A stretch of DNA of 64,000 nt from Stratiolaelaps scimitus (lineage: Eukaryota > Arthropoda > Arachnida > Mesostigmata > Laelapidae): contig JABWDB010000012.1 in assembly GCA_019614645.1 (NCBI GenBank), positions 1,860,001 to 1,924,000 on the forward strand. The letters are read 5' to 3'. Each line of letters opens with the position of its first letter. Position 1 is the stretch's first letter. A program made the translations under genes and the position numbers. This document shows, in pieces, positions 48,501 to 60,100 of this stretch. The notes under the pieces were generated by a model. The model did no database searches, was not told the DNA's origin, and saw only the letters and a list, made by a program, of their open reading frames with translations.

Positions 48501-51500
48501 GTATTTTTGTCGTTGCAAGCTCGTGTTGCCGATAACCGATGGAACTAGCTGTGGTGGTGTCGCTCTAAGTAATCCACTCTCTCTCTTTATTTTTATTTAT
48601 TATTCTTTCTCTTTCTCTCCCTCTAACTGATTAAGGCACACCACACCGTCACCGTTATTATGCTGAAAGGCGATGGTTCTATCATATCAGGGTGGACCTG
48701 AGCCTTGATCTTTGCTAATGCTTAGTACGTGTCCGTTGCATTAGGAACGTGTCCTCGAACAAACACGTTATTAGAACAAACTGCAAATGCAGCACCAAGC
48801 AGAGATGCTACTTTTGTCGAGCTGGTCATCTAGGAATCGTATTCATGTCTAGTGACGTGGTCTATATTTTCGGAATAAGAATTTTTCGCAGTTTTCTCTA
48901 AGATTTACCGATGACTAGTAATTGCTATATATATATATATATATGAAATCAATAATTTGCTATTTCTCGTAGGTCGGCGAGGTCATAGGATTGATTATGC
49001 ATCGCGCCGTACGTAACCGTTGTGTGTACGGCGCATCGACCCGCCAACTAAATGAACAGACAAATTCGCCGTAGGTGAAAATAGTTGCCGCGACCAGCCA
49101 CCCGTTCGTTTACAGCGATGCGTTGACCAACCAATGAGCGTGTGTCAACAGCAGAGTGACAACCGTTGACGATTGTTACTGTATTATACATTGCACATAT
49201 AATACTTGCGTGTCGCTCTCGATGTCTCGCGTTTTGTAGTTGCTTTTGTTGTTATCCTCTCTTTGCATTCACATATTACATAATGATCCTGTCTATTGCA
49301 CTGCGCCGTAGTCGACTTTGCGTGCAAACACCGATCGGTACAGGGCGTACCCGACGACGGTGGCAATTGAAACGCCTGCGAGGGTGCTTCCAACGGCGAC
49401 AGGCACTGTCCGATCGTAGTTGTACGGATCGAGGGTGTGGGCCATGGCCACTTGCTGACACCGGGAGAGCGGACCGTAGTTGCCTGTTAGCTGGTACGCC
49501 TGGAGGCGCATATCCTTCAGTTTCACCATGATCTTAGCCGTCGAGTTGACGATGGCCAGAGCGAGTGGCGGATGCAGCGGGCACCCGTACGACTGGCCCA
49601 TCGGTGTCATGAACAGTGTGATGTTCTGCGTGGTCGACGCGTATCGTCGGCCGGCATTCAGCGCCCCTGGGAACAGGGGCGAATTCGTGTTGTACTGTAC
49701 CTCTAGCTTGTTGACGAACCACGAACTTCGTTGGCGCGAGCGTGCAAAGTGCATAATAAACTTGAACAGCGGCCACTGAACTTCGAATTGCGGATCGCGA
49801 GAGTCTGTTGGACACACGCCGCGTGTGCCCAACTCTCTGTTGGGCGGCATCTTCATTGACGCGTACTGCATACCCTTCGCCGTGGCGTACGGTATCGTGA
49901 AGAAGGCCTGGAACCTGGCCAGGATGCAGATGGTGCCATCGGAGTCCCATACAGCCAACGAATGCTCGGGCGCCTTGACGCGTGGCGCTGAGCCACGTTG
50001 CGCCATGGCCACAGGCTCACCGGGTCGGTGGTTGACCGTTTCGTTCGTTCTACCACCTTCGTCCATGCTACTTGTCCCGTTAGCGTTGTTGCTGTTAGAG
50101 GTGGTGGTGGTGGGGCGGGCGGAGGCGATGTCGTTGTTTTCCTCGACCAGATCCTCATGGTGTACGAACTCGGCGTCATCGGCATGCTCATGGTTCTCCT
50201 CAGGCTCGATCCCGTCGTTGGCTAGAATCTGCTCCTCCGGCAGCTGGTCGAATGATTGCGAGCGACTCAGCGCGCTAGCATCTACGTATTTGGCTGCATC
50301 CATAGGTGGGAAGACCACCGGTTGGCGAAAAGCGCTCACGCACCCGAAGCCGCCACTGCCGCCAAATATCGACGGCGACGACGACAATGACGATGCCAGA
50401 ACGAAAGCACCGAGCGATAATGACAGTAGCGACAATCTAGAACAAGTTGACAAGTTGAGCGGCGGCGCAAACAAGCTGGACGCAGTGGCCTTGCGATAGG
50501 TACCACTGTGCCTAGATGATAGCAGCAGCGGCGGAGACGACATCCTCATCATCAGTTGTAGCAGCACTATAATTCTTCTTCTTCTTCGATACTGTTGTCA
50601 AATGCGGTCCACAATATGTGAGCAATCGATAGTTAGTTAGTAATAGCCGCGTTTCCTGCGGGCAGAAAAAGCTGATCCGTGCTCGGAAGGACAGCGGTCA
50701 TTTACGATTTGCCGCTGGTAACTTCTTCCACCGCAGCCGCCGAAGCAGCCTTTTGTTTCTGATAACTTTGCCACTGGCGATATTTACAGCACGATGGCCG
50801 TGTAAAAACAGAGATTGATTTACACTACGTATAGGGCAGGGCGAATAATGAACAAATGATTTCTCCTTCTCGTCGCCAGCTAAACACGACAAGACAAACA
50901 CGAGATCACGGGTCGAACGGTCTTTGACAAGCGATCGTTCCCTATCGAAATGGCGACCTGACCTGACACGGGTCAAAGTGGCCCGCCCACTGGCGGACGA
51001 TGATAGCCCACCGACCAACGAGTTCACCCACTTGGCGGTTGAAACGCGCGTTTGATTTGTGTGTATCTGCCTATCTGCCTGCTTTCGTTGCGTACTTCTG
51101 TGTCTATCTCGCCGGCTCCCAGCAATGGGAAGGGTACTCGTTGGCTCCCGTTGGGTGGCCCCGAGGCGCGGGACACTGCTGCGACTCTGAGAAGCTGAGG
51201 CTTGCCAGAGGAATGGCGCTGTGTAAAGGACGCTTGGCCGAGGGCAGTCGAAACAGCCAGCGGCTTCGAGGAGTTGCTCTCTCGTTAGCGACTACATACC
51301 CCCAGCCTCACCCCCCCCCCCACAGCACTCGCTAAGCGGCGTGTACATGAAAAGACGAGCGTTTGATATCAAATACAACATAGTAATGTATGCCAATGAC
51401 GTACTGTAGCCCGCTATGTGTTAGAATAAAAATCTCGTTGAACAAGATGGAATGCCTTTAACGCATTCGTTTCTGATACCTACATGACGGCATTTTTCAC

Positions 51501-52833
51501 TGGCACACTAAAAATGAGATTAGTTATAATTACTTACAACAAATGTATGACATAAGATGAACACTGATCGCATATATTTTTATTATAAGTAATTTTGTTG
51601 CTGAGGAAATATCTAACCTAAGTGGTATTGCCGTCTCGACTAGGGCATATCTACTAGATTCGCTGGTGACGAAGGGAACTCTGAGCGTGGTAGGGCGGTG
51701 ATTGGAACGAATGGCTAGTAGCGGCGCTTATCGCAAAGACGACCTTACGCGGGATAAGACCTCTCACTGTCTTAAATGCAAGAGAGAGACTTCATGTTGT
51801 TGACTACAAAATGTTATCAGCCGAGGGCAACCATTGGAAGCTCACAGACTTTTCACCGAGACAAGATGTCGATTCTTTCAACTATGTCTCCGTCTCAAGA
51901 TACTAGCACTTCCGAGACTGCTTAAATCGAGACTGACAATAGTGGTCACATAAAGTCCTCGGGTGATAGGGCAAGCGGGATGCTTATCTTGATTAGTTGA
52001 TATATAATAATTATACTTGGTCACTTTAGAACTACAGAGTTTTGCGTCAAAAAAGTAACGGGCAGAATGTTTCTGGGCACCGATGACCAGTTCACTCTGA
52101 GGTCTGTTAAAGTACCCTACGTGCATTATGTAATGAAATACAGTATAAAACAATGTTGTTCATACATTCATCTAGTTTCGCGATGGTTCCTTGTTATTTC
52201 CTTGTCCGATCTTCAGGGTTCTGAACGTCAGAGCAAGACAGGCGCATCTGGGCAGCGTTTGAAAGAGGCGTCCAAGATTAACTTATCGCTGTCGACACTC
52301 GGAAACGTCATTTCCGCTCTCGTCGACGGGAAATCCACTCATGTACCGTACCGAAACTCCAAGCTCACTCGCCTACTACAGGATTCTCTTGGAGGCAACT
52401 CTAAGACGTTAATGGTAGGCCATATGGGTGTCTTAGGCGCTACAGTGAATTTCATCTTAATCTGGCTGCCTACAGATTAACTCTGACACATAGCTTGAAT
52501 CCCGTAGAGAACCGTTTGCTCCGGAATCAAGTACTTGATTGTAATAAACATAAAAATTAAAAATACTTTGTAATCAGTTCAACGTGTAGCACATCAGGGC
52601 TTTGGAAGAACGATGCTACCAATGTAACGACAGTACCTGTACCAAAAGTGAATGCACATAACATTGTACAGTGGACAGATATAGATAGATATATGGACAG
52701 ATACGTTAGTGTTTCCAAATGGCCGGAACTTAAAAATCAGCCACTAACATAGTAAGTCAAGTAATGTGGTTTATATTTCCTTGTTATCGAACAATTATAA
52801 TTAATTGTGTATCAAAGATACAAATATTATGAT

Positions 52834-52877
<44 letters not shown>

Positions 52878-54728
52878 GTAATTAATAACCTCGTACAGAT
52901 CTAACGGGAATTGATAATAACAGTTTCCTATGTGTGTAATAACTAAAAGTTATCTTGGCTGACTGTTCCCTGTCGATAGGTGGCCAATGTGGGCCCTGCC
53001 ATGTATAATTACGACGAAACTATTAGCACATTGAGGTATGCCAATCGAGCTAAAAACATCCAAAATAACGCCCGAATCAACGAGGACCCCAAGGATGCTC
53101 TGCTCAAGTGAGTAAATAGCTACGTGATATAGCTCATGGTGTCACCATCGTTCGCGGGATTTTTTTTTCGTAGATTTGAAAGGTGAAATAGAGGAAAGAA
53201 TTGCTGGACACAGGATAAAAAACGATTTGCCTACAACGATCATGTGTTACCATGATTCCGCGAATATGATCCACTTCCAGGAAATTCCAAAAAGAGATCG
53301 AGGATCTCAAGCGACGACTGGCCGAGACTGAGGTCGATGGCGAGAGTGGTGGTTCCGGGACCGAAGAAGATCGAGGAGCTGGTGGTGAGGAAGGCTCGGG
53401 GACACAAGGTGCCTCGGCAGGAGCGTCGCATCCTTCGAGGAGTCGCAGCATCGAATTGCAGGAGAAACTCGCATACCTTCAAAAGCGAATCATTGTTGGC
53501 GGGGAAAATCTCCTTGACAAGGGTATATGTCGCCTTCAGGCAAAATCTATAGACCAATGCATACCGTAATAATGTCTATCTATAATATTGTACTACTCTT
53601 GTTACGAAGCTCACCTATATTTGCGTCGTCCTGTTGCGGAGATGTCGTTGTGACGAGAAATATATTGACCTGTTGTCTGTCATCTGTCATCGGTAGTTCT
53701 CTCAAAATGGTTCATCCAGAGCTTTAGTCGCTCGTTAACGCACAATTACAATTTTGTGTGTACAATTTTGTGCGGTTGCAGCTGAGGCTCAGGAGCTGCT
53801 ATTAGAAGAAAGTCAACGGGAGCTCGAGGCCAGGAAACAGATTGAAGAGGCATTAAGGGAGGCGTTACGAATTAAGCAAGCGGAACGGTTAGACATCGAG
53901 GAACGATACTCAGATCTACGGGAGGAAGCTGCCGGGAAAACGCGCAAACTTAAGAAGGTCTGGAGTCTACTGCAGCAAGCCAAGGCTGAAATGACTGACA
54001 TGCGTCGAGATCACGAACGTGAAATGGAGGGCTATCTCGATAGCGTTCGACAATTAAGCCAAGAACTTAAGCTTAACATGCTCATCTTAGACACCTTCAT
54101 ACCAGAACAGTATCAGGTGGGTAAATGCAGCTCTATGGGCCATCGAACTGAATTACGAACCGATATTTAATGCACTTTCTTTTGGTGCTCTCATCGTTTA
54201 CGAATAATACAGCCTTTATAGCTCTGTGTTGACTTGTTCGGTGTTCACTTGGGTCATCTGGGCGAGGTATATCCTGATCGACTACGGAGAATAAAGAGAT
54301 ATAAATCACCATTCACATATAGTTAGAGAGATCTAGTAGAACTCGTCAAAGATCGCCTAAAAATCCATACACAGAAAGTGGTCGTCGAAGCACACTGGAC
54401 CTCTCTCTCTCTGGTTTCTTCTCCGTTTTAACAGCCGCAACACTTATTAATATATACAGACAGGCGACACTTCTGTGAATACCCATGATTTGTTGGTTGT
54501 CATCTACTCAATAGTGTCCCCATGTATTTTGCGTATTTGCTCTGTATTTAGCAAGTGATTGAAAACAATGCCACATGGAACGAAGACATAGGCGAGTGGC
54601 AGCTGAAATGCGTCGCCTACACCGCGAACAACCTCACGAAGCTCGAGCCACCCCGAAGGGAACCTGATGAACCGTTGTACAATGGCGAAGATATCTTCTA
54701 CTCGTACAAGGCCAAGATACGCAAATAG
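44546..54728 (+). CDS. KIF3A: Kinesin-2 motor subunit KIF3A (Klp64D type), ten exons
   Basis: Plus-end microtubule motor subunit that pairs with KIF3B and KAP3 for anterograde ciliary and axonal transport. Exons: 44546-44800, 45312-45405, 45777-45930, 46136-46326, 46594-46718, 52217-52414, 52980-53107, 53281-53522, 53782-54116, 54552-54728. All join in phase with GT-AG sites to give 632 codons. The ATG at 44579 has a better context (AAAATG) and would give 621. Motor domain motifs are the P-loop GQTGTGKT (126-133), switch I NAHSSRSH (240-247) and switch II DLAGSER, split across exons 5 and 6 (271-277). The KIF3-type neck [11 protein letters not shown] and [11 protein letters not shown] follow. 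The coiled coil is mostly in exon 9, and the tail includes [16 protein letters not shown], characteristic of KIF3A rather than KIF3B. The neck-stalk linker is short. Intron 5 (5.5 kb) holds the LAMP gene on the opposite strand. Confidence 0.95.
45507..45536 (+). repeat. (TA)n microsatellite in KIF3A intron 2
   Basis: Perfect TA dinucleotide run. Confidence 0.9.
46719..49292. other. KIF3A intron 5, part downstream of the LAMP gene
   Basis: AT-rich. It would include the 3' UTR of the minus-strand LAMP gene. A TA run lies at 48926-48944 and CT-rich sequence near 48578-48622. No other coding signal is recognised. Confidence 0.55.
48926..48944 (+). repeat. (AT)n microsatellite
   Basis: Short perfect AT run in KIF3A intron 5. 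Confidence 0.85.
49293..50567 (-). CDS. LAMP1: LAMP-type lysosomal membrane glycoprotein, single exon, nested in KIF3A intron 5
   Basis: An intact 424-codon frame. A hydrophobic signal segment (about residues 44-59) follows a long N-region, so translation may start at a later Met (6, 7 or 9). Residues 107-147 are strongly acidic with His (EENHEHADD), then comes a Thr/Ser/Asn/Pro linker. From about 203 the C-terminal LAMP domain carries four cysteines (214, 252, 329, 370) with the two-disulphide spacing of that family, and the conserved stretch [13 protein letters not shown] matches the LAMP pattern V-Q-A-F/Y-x-V before the last Cys. NxS/T sites are at 163, 175, 315 and 341. One transmembrane helix (about 388-409) is followed by a 15-residue tail ending [12 protein letters not shown] fits the Yxx-hydrophobic lysosomal sorting signal (vertebrate LAMPs end GYxx-hydrophobic). 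LAMP1, LAMP2 and LAMP5 are not distinguished. It probably has its own promoter at about 50.6-51.3 kb. Confidence 0.85.
   Translation of the reverse strand: MLLQLMMRMSSPPLLLSSRHSGTYRKATASSLFAPPLNLSTCSRLSLLSLSLGAFVLASSLSSSPSIFGGSGGFGCVSAFRQPVVFPPMDAAKYVDASALSRSQSFDQLPEEQILANDGIEPEENHEHADDAEFVHHEDLVEENNDIASARPTTTTSNSNNANGTSSMDEGGRTNETVNHRPGEPVAMAQRGSAPRVKAPEHSLAVWDSDGTICILARFQAFFTIPYATAKGMQYASMKMPPNRELGTRGVCPTDSRDPQFEVQWPLFKFIMHFARSRQRSSWFVNKLEVQYNTNSPLFPGALNAGRRYASTTQNITLFMTPMGQSYGCPLHPPLALAIVNSTAKIMVKLKDMRLQAYQLTGNYGPLSRCQQVAMAHTLDPYNYDRTVPVAVGSTLAGVSIATVVGYALYRSVFARKVDYGAVQ
50568..52216. other. KIF3A intron 5, part upstream of the LAMP gene
   Basis: The first 750 bases are GC-richer and probably hold the LAMP 5' UTR and promoter. 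The minus frame at 50698-51027 is unrecognised and probably compositional. The rest, up to the KIF3A exon 6 acceptor, is AT-rich and featureless. Confidence 0.45.
52842..52875 (+). repeat. (TA)n microsatellite in KIF3A intron 6
   Basis: Perfect TA run of about 34 bases. Confidence 0.9.
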
Positions 54729-57165
54729 TTCAACTATACCGAGAATATTTAAGGATACTTACATACAAACACCTGTACGCATACACATTGCCTAGTCAGG
54801 TTGCCCTCGAGGCAGGTTGTAATGTATAATTTAAGCTCTCTTTCAATGGAAGAAGCTATATACTGTACTAGATACCGCACTAGTTGAGCTATCTACCGAC
54901 TTGTTTCAGTTAAGGTAATGGAGCTTAAATTTATAAACTCGTTAAAGTCTTCATCATTTCCAGATCAGAAAATAATGGGTACGAGAAATCTTCCGAAGGT
55001 CTTAACAATCGATTTCACTCTATCTGACGCCTCGCAGATCTCATTTTGAAGTGCTGATGCATGTATGCGAAAACAGTGCCACGTACCGCCCGAGTATGAT
55101 TTCACCTTGCAGTAATCCCCTACAGAAATCTTCAGGAGAATGAAGTTAATGAGGATTACAAACAAAAACGGGCCAAAGATAGACCCTTGCGGTGTTCCTA
55201 TGTTAATCTCTCGCCACTCCGATTCGATCCCAACGGCTTTAACTGCTTACCTCCTCGTTGTAAAGCAGGATTTGAACTACCCGAAACACTCTAGAGCTTG
55301 CGACAAAAACGAATGCCGGAAGCAACTGAAGGACTACTGGGAATCCCTGGGGCTCCACAGCACCATCTAATTACCAGCACCAGCTATTAATTGATCGTAG
55401 CCCTGGTGACATTCAGAAATTAATAATTTGTTTCTGTATTCACGAAAGTTAAGTCTAGATCGCTTTTATTTAACAATAAAATTTGTGTTTTGGTTCTTCG
55501 GCCTTGAGTGTACATCATTATTGCATGGTGACTTACGGTCTCCATAATTCAAATACTTAGCTTATACAATAGGTAAATGTATCAAGGTTAGATACCTCCT
55601 GTAATTAGTTAATTAACAATTCGAAGTTACAATCTTAGCTGTTCTGAATTGTAAGTCTGATCTAGCAGTGCGACCTCACGAGATTTAGATGATTACCACT
55701 CAATGAATTATTTAAGTTAACGTATAAAAATGTCTTTGCAATAAAAAATAGCAAACTTTAAAACTTTCCTCACATTTAAAGACTTGGGTTCAGTACCACG
55801 ACGTTCAATATAATGCATTCACGATGGTCGTATTATGGATTTATTATAATTTGCAAAACGGTCAACATAATACGTAATCTTATATAACAAACAAGAGAAC
55901 CAAGAATGGCAGACACTTGTTGCTCTCCCTCTCTTAGAACACATATATATAGCCACTGTTCGACATTTCATTTTCCTGAATGCATTATTCCTTCGACCTC
56001 GACCTTCACCTTCAGTTCGCCATTTCAATTTATGCACCCGTCCACGCCCCACGGTTCTTTTTTGATCTGAGGTTCAATTGTGTTATTTTCACTATTCACT
56101 ATTTTGTCCCTACCCCACTTCTGATCGCCCCCCGTTATCGCTCCATATATCGGATATTATCGTAATTGATTGTCCTTAGGCGTGCCCTATTCATGGACCA
56201 GTCGGCGTGTTTGACGGCGCGCTTGCTGATATATCCGGTGTAGCGAATAGGCGTGAAGCCGTCCAATTTGTGGTTGGTTCGACGGCAAACCTCCACCGGC
56301 TCACACACCTCACCTCCCTTCACCTCAACTTCACTAGCCTAGCTCGGTCCACCTCACAGTTCATTTGTATCTATCTCTCGTTGTCCTCGAGATCATATCA
56401 GTCTGAGTCCTACCTCACCAGAGACACACGCACTCTCGCACACCCACACACCCACACGAACACAGGTAGACAGTGAGGCACACATAAGGCGCTCCGCAGT
56501 CCCAACGACAGCAGGAGCGCCAGGGACAACAACGAATACTCGCCCGCACGCTGCCCGTGATGTTTCCGCTGGCTGCCATGACAACAGGACGACGGCTCGG
56601 CGTCGTCCGTTCGAAGTCAGCCGAGCCACTCTATCCGAGAGAGGGCCAGAGCAAGAGACAGCTGGTCGACACACACCGGCCTTAGGACTCCGACTGGCAA
56701 GGCAGGTCACCAACGTATCGCGAACGCCCCTCGTTCCCCCGAACGTACGCAGAGAGTTCTATTCGTGTTCGCCCGCTGTCTCGGGGAAAACGCACTTCTA
56801 TACTCTCGGCGCACTGAGTTGCCTCCTACTGAAGTTTGTTGTTGTTGTTCTTGTTGTTGCTGCTGTTGTCGTTGTTGTAATCATAAATGTTGGTTATTGT
56901 TCCGAAAACGAGGATATTGAAAACGAGGGCCGATTGTTGATCAGGTGAAGCTTAGATGGAGGAAAAAAGAAAACAACTCCTTCATTAAACAAAACACGTG
57001 TAAATCGTCCGTTTATTAGGGGATCGCTTGACTGACTGTTGTGAGTCAGTAATTTCGCGCTGTGCGCTGTGCCAGCTTCAAGAAGTGCTGCGCTTGCCGA
57101 AGTGTGAATACGAGATCCCTCTGACGAGGTGAGATCACGCAAGTGGGTACCGAGGCGGCGTCCTA
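54729..57165. other. Region between KIF3A and FAIM
   Basis: It starts with the KIF3A 3' UTR; an AATAAA is at 55475-55480. It contains the reverse transcriptase remnant listed below. Toward the right it becomes GC-richer (56.2-57.1 kb) and would include the FAIM promoter and 5' UTR. No further gene is recognised. Confidence 0.6.
54965..55345 (-). mobile_element. Decayed non-LTR retrotransposon reverse transcriptase fragment
   Basis: On the minus strand 55204-55139 reads INIGTPQGSIFGPFLFVILI, a clear match to the non-LTR reverse transcriptase signature GVPQGSxLGPLLFxxYIND. Upstream of it, LYNEEVSS and then KAVGIESEWREI can be read only across a frameshift. Downstream, where YADD is expected, the frame reads SYSGGTWHCF (about 55067-55099), so the catalytic Asp pair is gone. 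The frame then stops at 54965. It is a dead Jockey- or CR1-like fragment; the clade cannot be fixed. It lies antisense about 240-620 bases after the KIF3A stop, possibly inside its 3' UTR. Confidence 0.75.
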
Positions 57166-60100
57166 ATGTCGGACATCGTGGCTTCGTGGGAGGTTCCCCT
57201 GGTTGGCCAAGCATACCGAGTTGAGTTTGAGCACGGTAGTGCGACAGGAAAACGAATTGTATATGTTAACGGGCTCGAGGTGCTGCGAAAAGATTGGCTC
57301 TTCAAACTTGTTGGTGAGGAGAGCTTCGAGATACTTGGACACAAATGTATCGTCTCCATCAAAGCCGTTGGTGGCTTCAGGTTGGTTGCAGAATTTCAGC
57401 TCAGTTTAGTCTTCAGTAGTGTTAGGCAATTTCTGCGTTCAGCTACGCGAATCAGATCGAAATAGAACGGGTCAGACTTATAGGACTTCAAGCAGTTGGA
57501 AACTGTATTGAAACCTAGAAACACAGTAAGCTTAAATGTATGAAAAAGTATTATATCTCATAGTAATTTGCTTAAAGGTGGGCAACATGCTGATTTGTTA
57601 ACGGCAACTTTGCATAGACAAGTGTTTGTGTTTTGCTCCATTGAGTAGATAGCGTGCATTATCAGACATCGTAACTGCACACTTTGGAACGAAGATCCCC
57701 AGATGGTTCCGGCCTGACAATCTTGAATGAGGGTTGCGACTCTCTTAATACATTCAGTATCGTGGAAGCACAGCGATGCTGGATATCTAGTCTCCCCATC
57801 AGTAAGATACAAATCAAGACAGCTCCCAAGAGCTGTAAAGACATATGCTCAATAGCTGCGAAGCGTTTGCAGATATGTAACTGTAGAATATAGTGGGATA
57901 TCAGATTGCGCAGGGCAAGTATCCTACAAGAAACACATACATGCTACCGACATCTGCAAAAAGCGTTGTTGGCAGGGGACCTTGGAGATCGTCGGTCGCA
58001 GTCAAAATCGGAGTAGTCTCTGTGTTCCGAGATAACTATTTCCGACGCTTGTACTACAAATCTAATCATATAATCGCCATACGATCAGATGGAAGGGGCT
58101 AATATTATATTTATCTTATAATAAAGCATCAATGTGTCTTTGAACTTAAGCACGAAGGGTGTAAAACTTTTTTTGCGATTCGCGGCAGAAAGATAGCGCA
58201 CCTATAGTATTTTCTATCGGGTGCTATTACAAAGCCTACGTGCACTATTCTTTGTTATATCTCGGGTCACGAGCGATCCCGAAACTCGACGTTAAACATT
58301 AATTACCACCTGTGATTCACGTCCTGCCAGACCCCCGAGTGTAGAAGATAAATATACATTAATTCGTGTATGATCCCTGTGTAACCTATTTTATGCTTGC
58401 CTCTGAAGTCGGTAATCTATACAGGAAGCGCAGATAACCCTTTAGCGAGACAAGCCTTGTTATATGCTCTCTCTCTCTCTTTGAGTTCGCATGTAATCAA
58501 TCGATAGATATGTGGAATTATCCGCTGCTATGGTCGTCTAAGGCCATGATATCAGTTAGCAGCTCTGGTGATACTGTCTGTGTTAGCTGCGAGAATTGCG
58601 TTTAGCTAACCTCAATCAATTTTTGTTCTACCGGTAGAACCCACAGATAACGAGATAGAGAGAGTGAATGAGATTGGTAGATATATAGAGCCGAGCATAT
58701 AGGAGCGGCCAGTTGTGTGTGAGACCGCAACAGTTGTGTGGTCGGAAATTGTATTTGCAGGATACTCTCTTTGTCTCTCTCTAGGTTCCGGGCTTGTATA
58801 TCTGATTGAGATTTATATTGGCCGTGACCATGCAGATGGGGATAGCGGACGGGTTTAGTACTGTTGTTAATGCCACCACCTGTAACTGCGGCCAGCGAAT
58901 ATTCTCACTTTATGTAATATATATATGTATATGCATATAATATCATAACAGGTCCGAACATGACTATCGAGTCATTAAGTTCTCGTGAAATATTAAGGCC
59001 GGTTAAGCTGGGCATACGTCCCCTACATGCGATAATCAAAAGTCACTTTAATCCATAATTGTTGATAGTGTCTTAATACCCTGCTGTATCTATGCTTTTA
59101 GCATATGTTAGGCGTCATACGTATCGATCTATGTAATGGTGATACGAACACTGATCTAGGTTATGCCGCATGCGTAAACAATCACTTATCCATAATGTTG
59201 AAACGCTCAATCCCTCAAATACGCTGTAGGGGGCGATCAATATGTTTACGACGATAATGTTATAAATATCACCTTTTCTCTGTTCGTTGCTAGTGGCTGC
59301 TTGTGCCAGCCTCACATATGAACATCAGGATTCAACATGAGAATATCTACTGTTGCGGAAAACAATCGTTTTTATATACTCTTCATTTATGTAAATGGTA
59401 AACTTGACGAGTACACATTGATCGATTTCGCTGTTGGGACAAAAACAGTTGATCGCAAACTGCATTTTAGAGCATTATATATTCTACTTTTTAGTCCTTG
59501 TACTTCTTACCAAATATAGAGCAGAATGTGACCTCTCAAGGTGAGCAACTATATAAAAACAGATTTTAATTACTTCAAACCAGTAAGCCGATATTATTTT
59601 CGTTGAGATTTTCTATATTTTTCTCATCAATGTTATTAATGAGGGATTATGTCATACTTCATTGAATAACAGTAAATAGTCATGCTTTAAGAGCTCATAG
59701 CGTATCTATGCTCTCTCATAATTTCCAAACACCCCCTGTGCCGTACGGGAAATGTATAACAGTGAAACGAATCATACCTTTTCTCAAGTCTAATCGAGTT
59801 AGGCCGATGCATTTGTGTTATTCTGTGTTGAAATGTTCAAATGGGCAACCTTTCTATTTCCACAGATATTCATATCGATTATTTGTTGATGGTAAAGAAA
59901 TCGAATCATTCCGGGAGCGGCAATCGAAGATTCTCAAGACATGGATTTACATGGATCATCCTGAAGCGCCGCCTACACGGGTCACCCTCGAGAGGGATAC
60001 GATGGACGTTTACGTTAACGGTGAAAAGGTACTCAACTTCAAAGTTCAGGTCTTATCTCATTTTTGTACACCATGATTCAAATAGGCCAGGTAGTGATTC

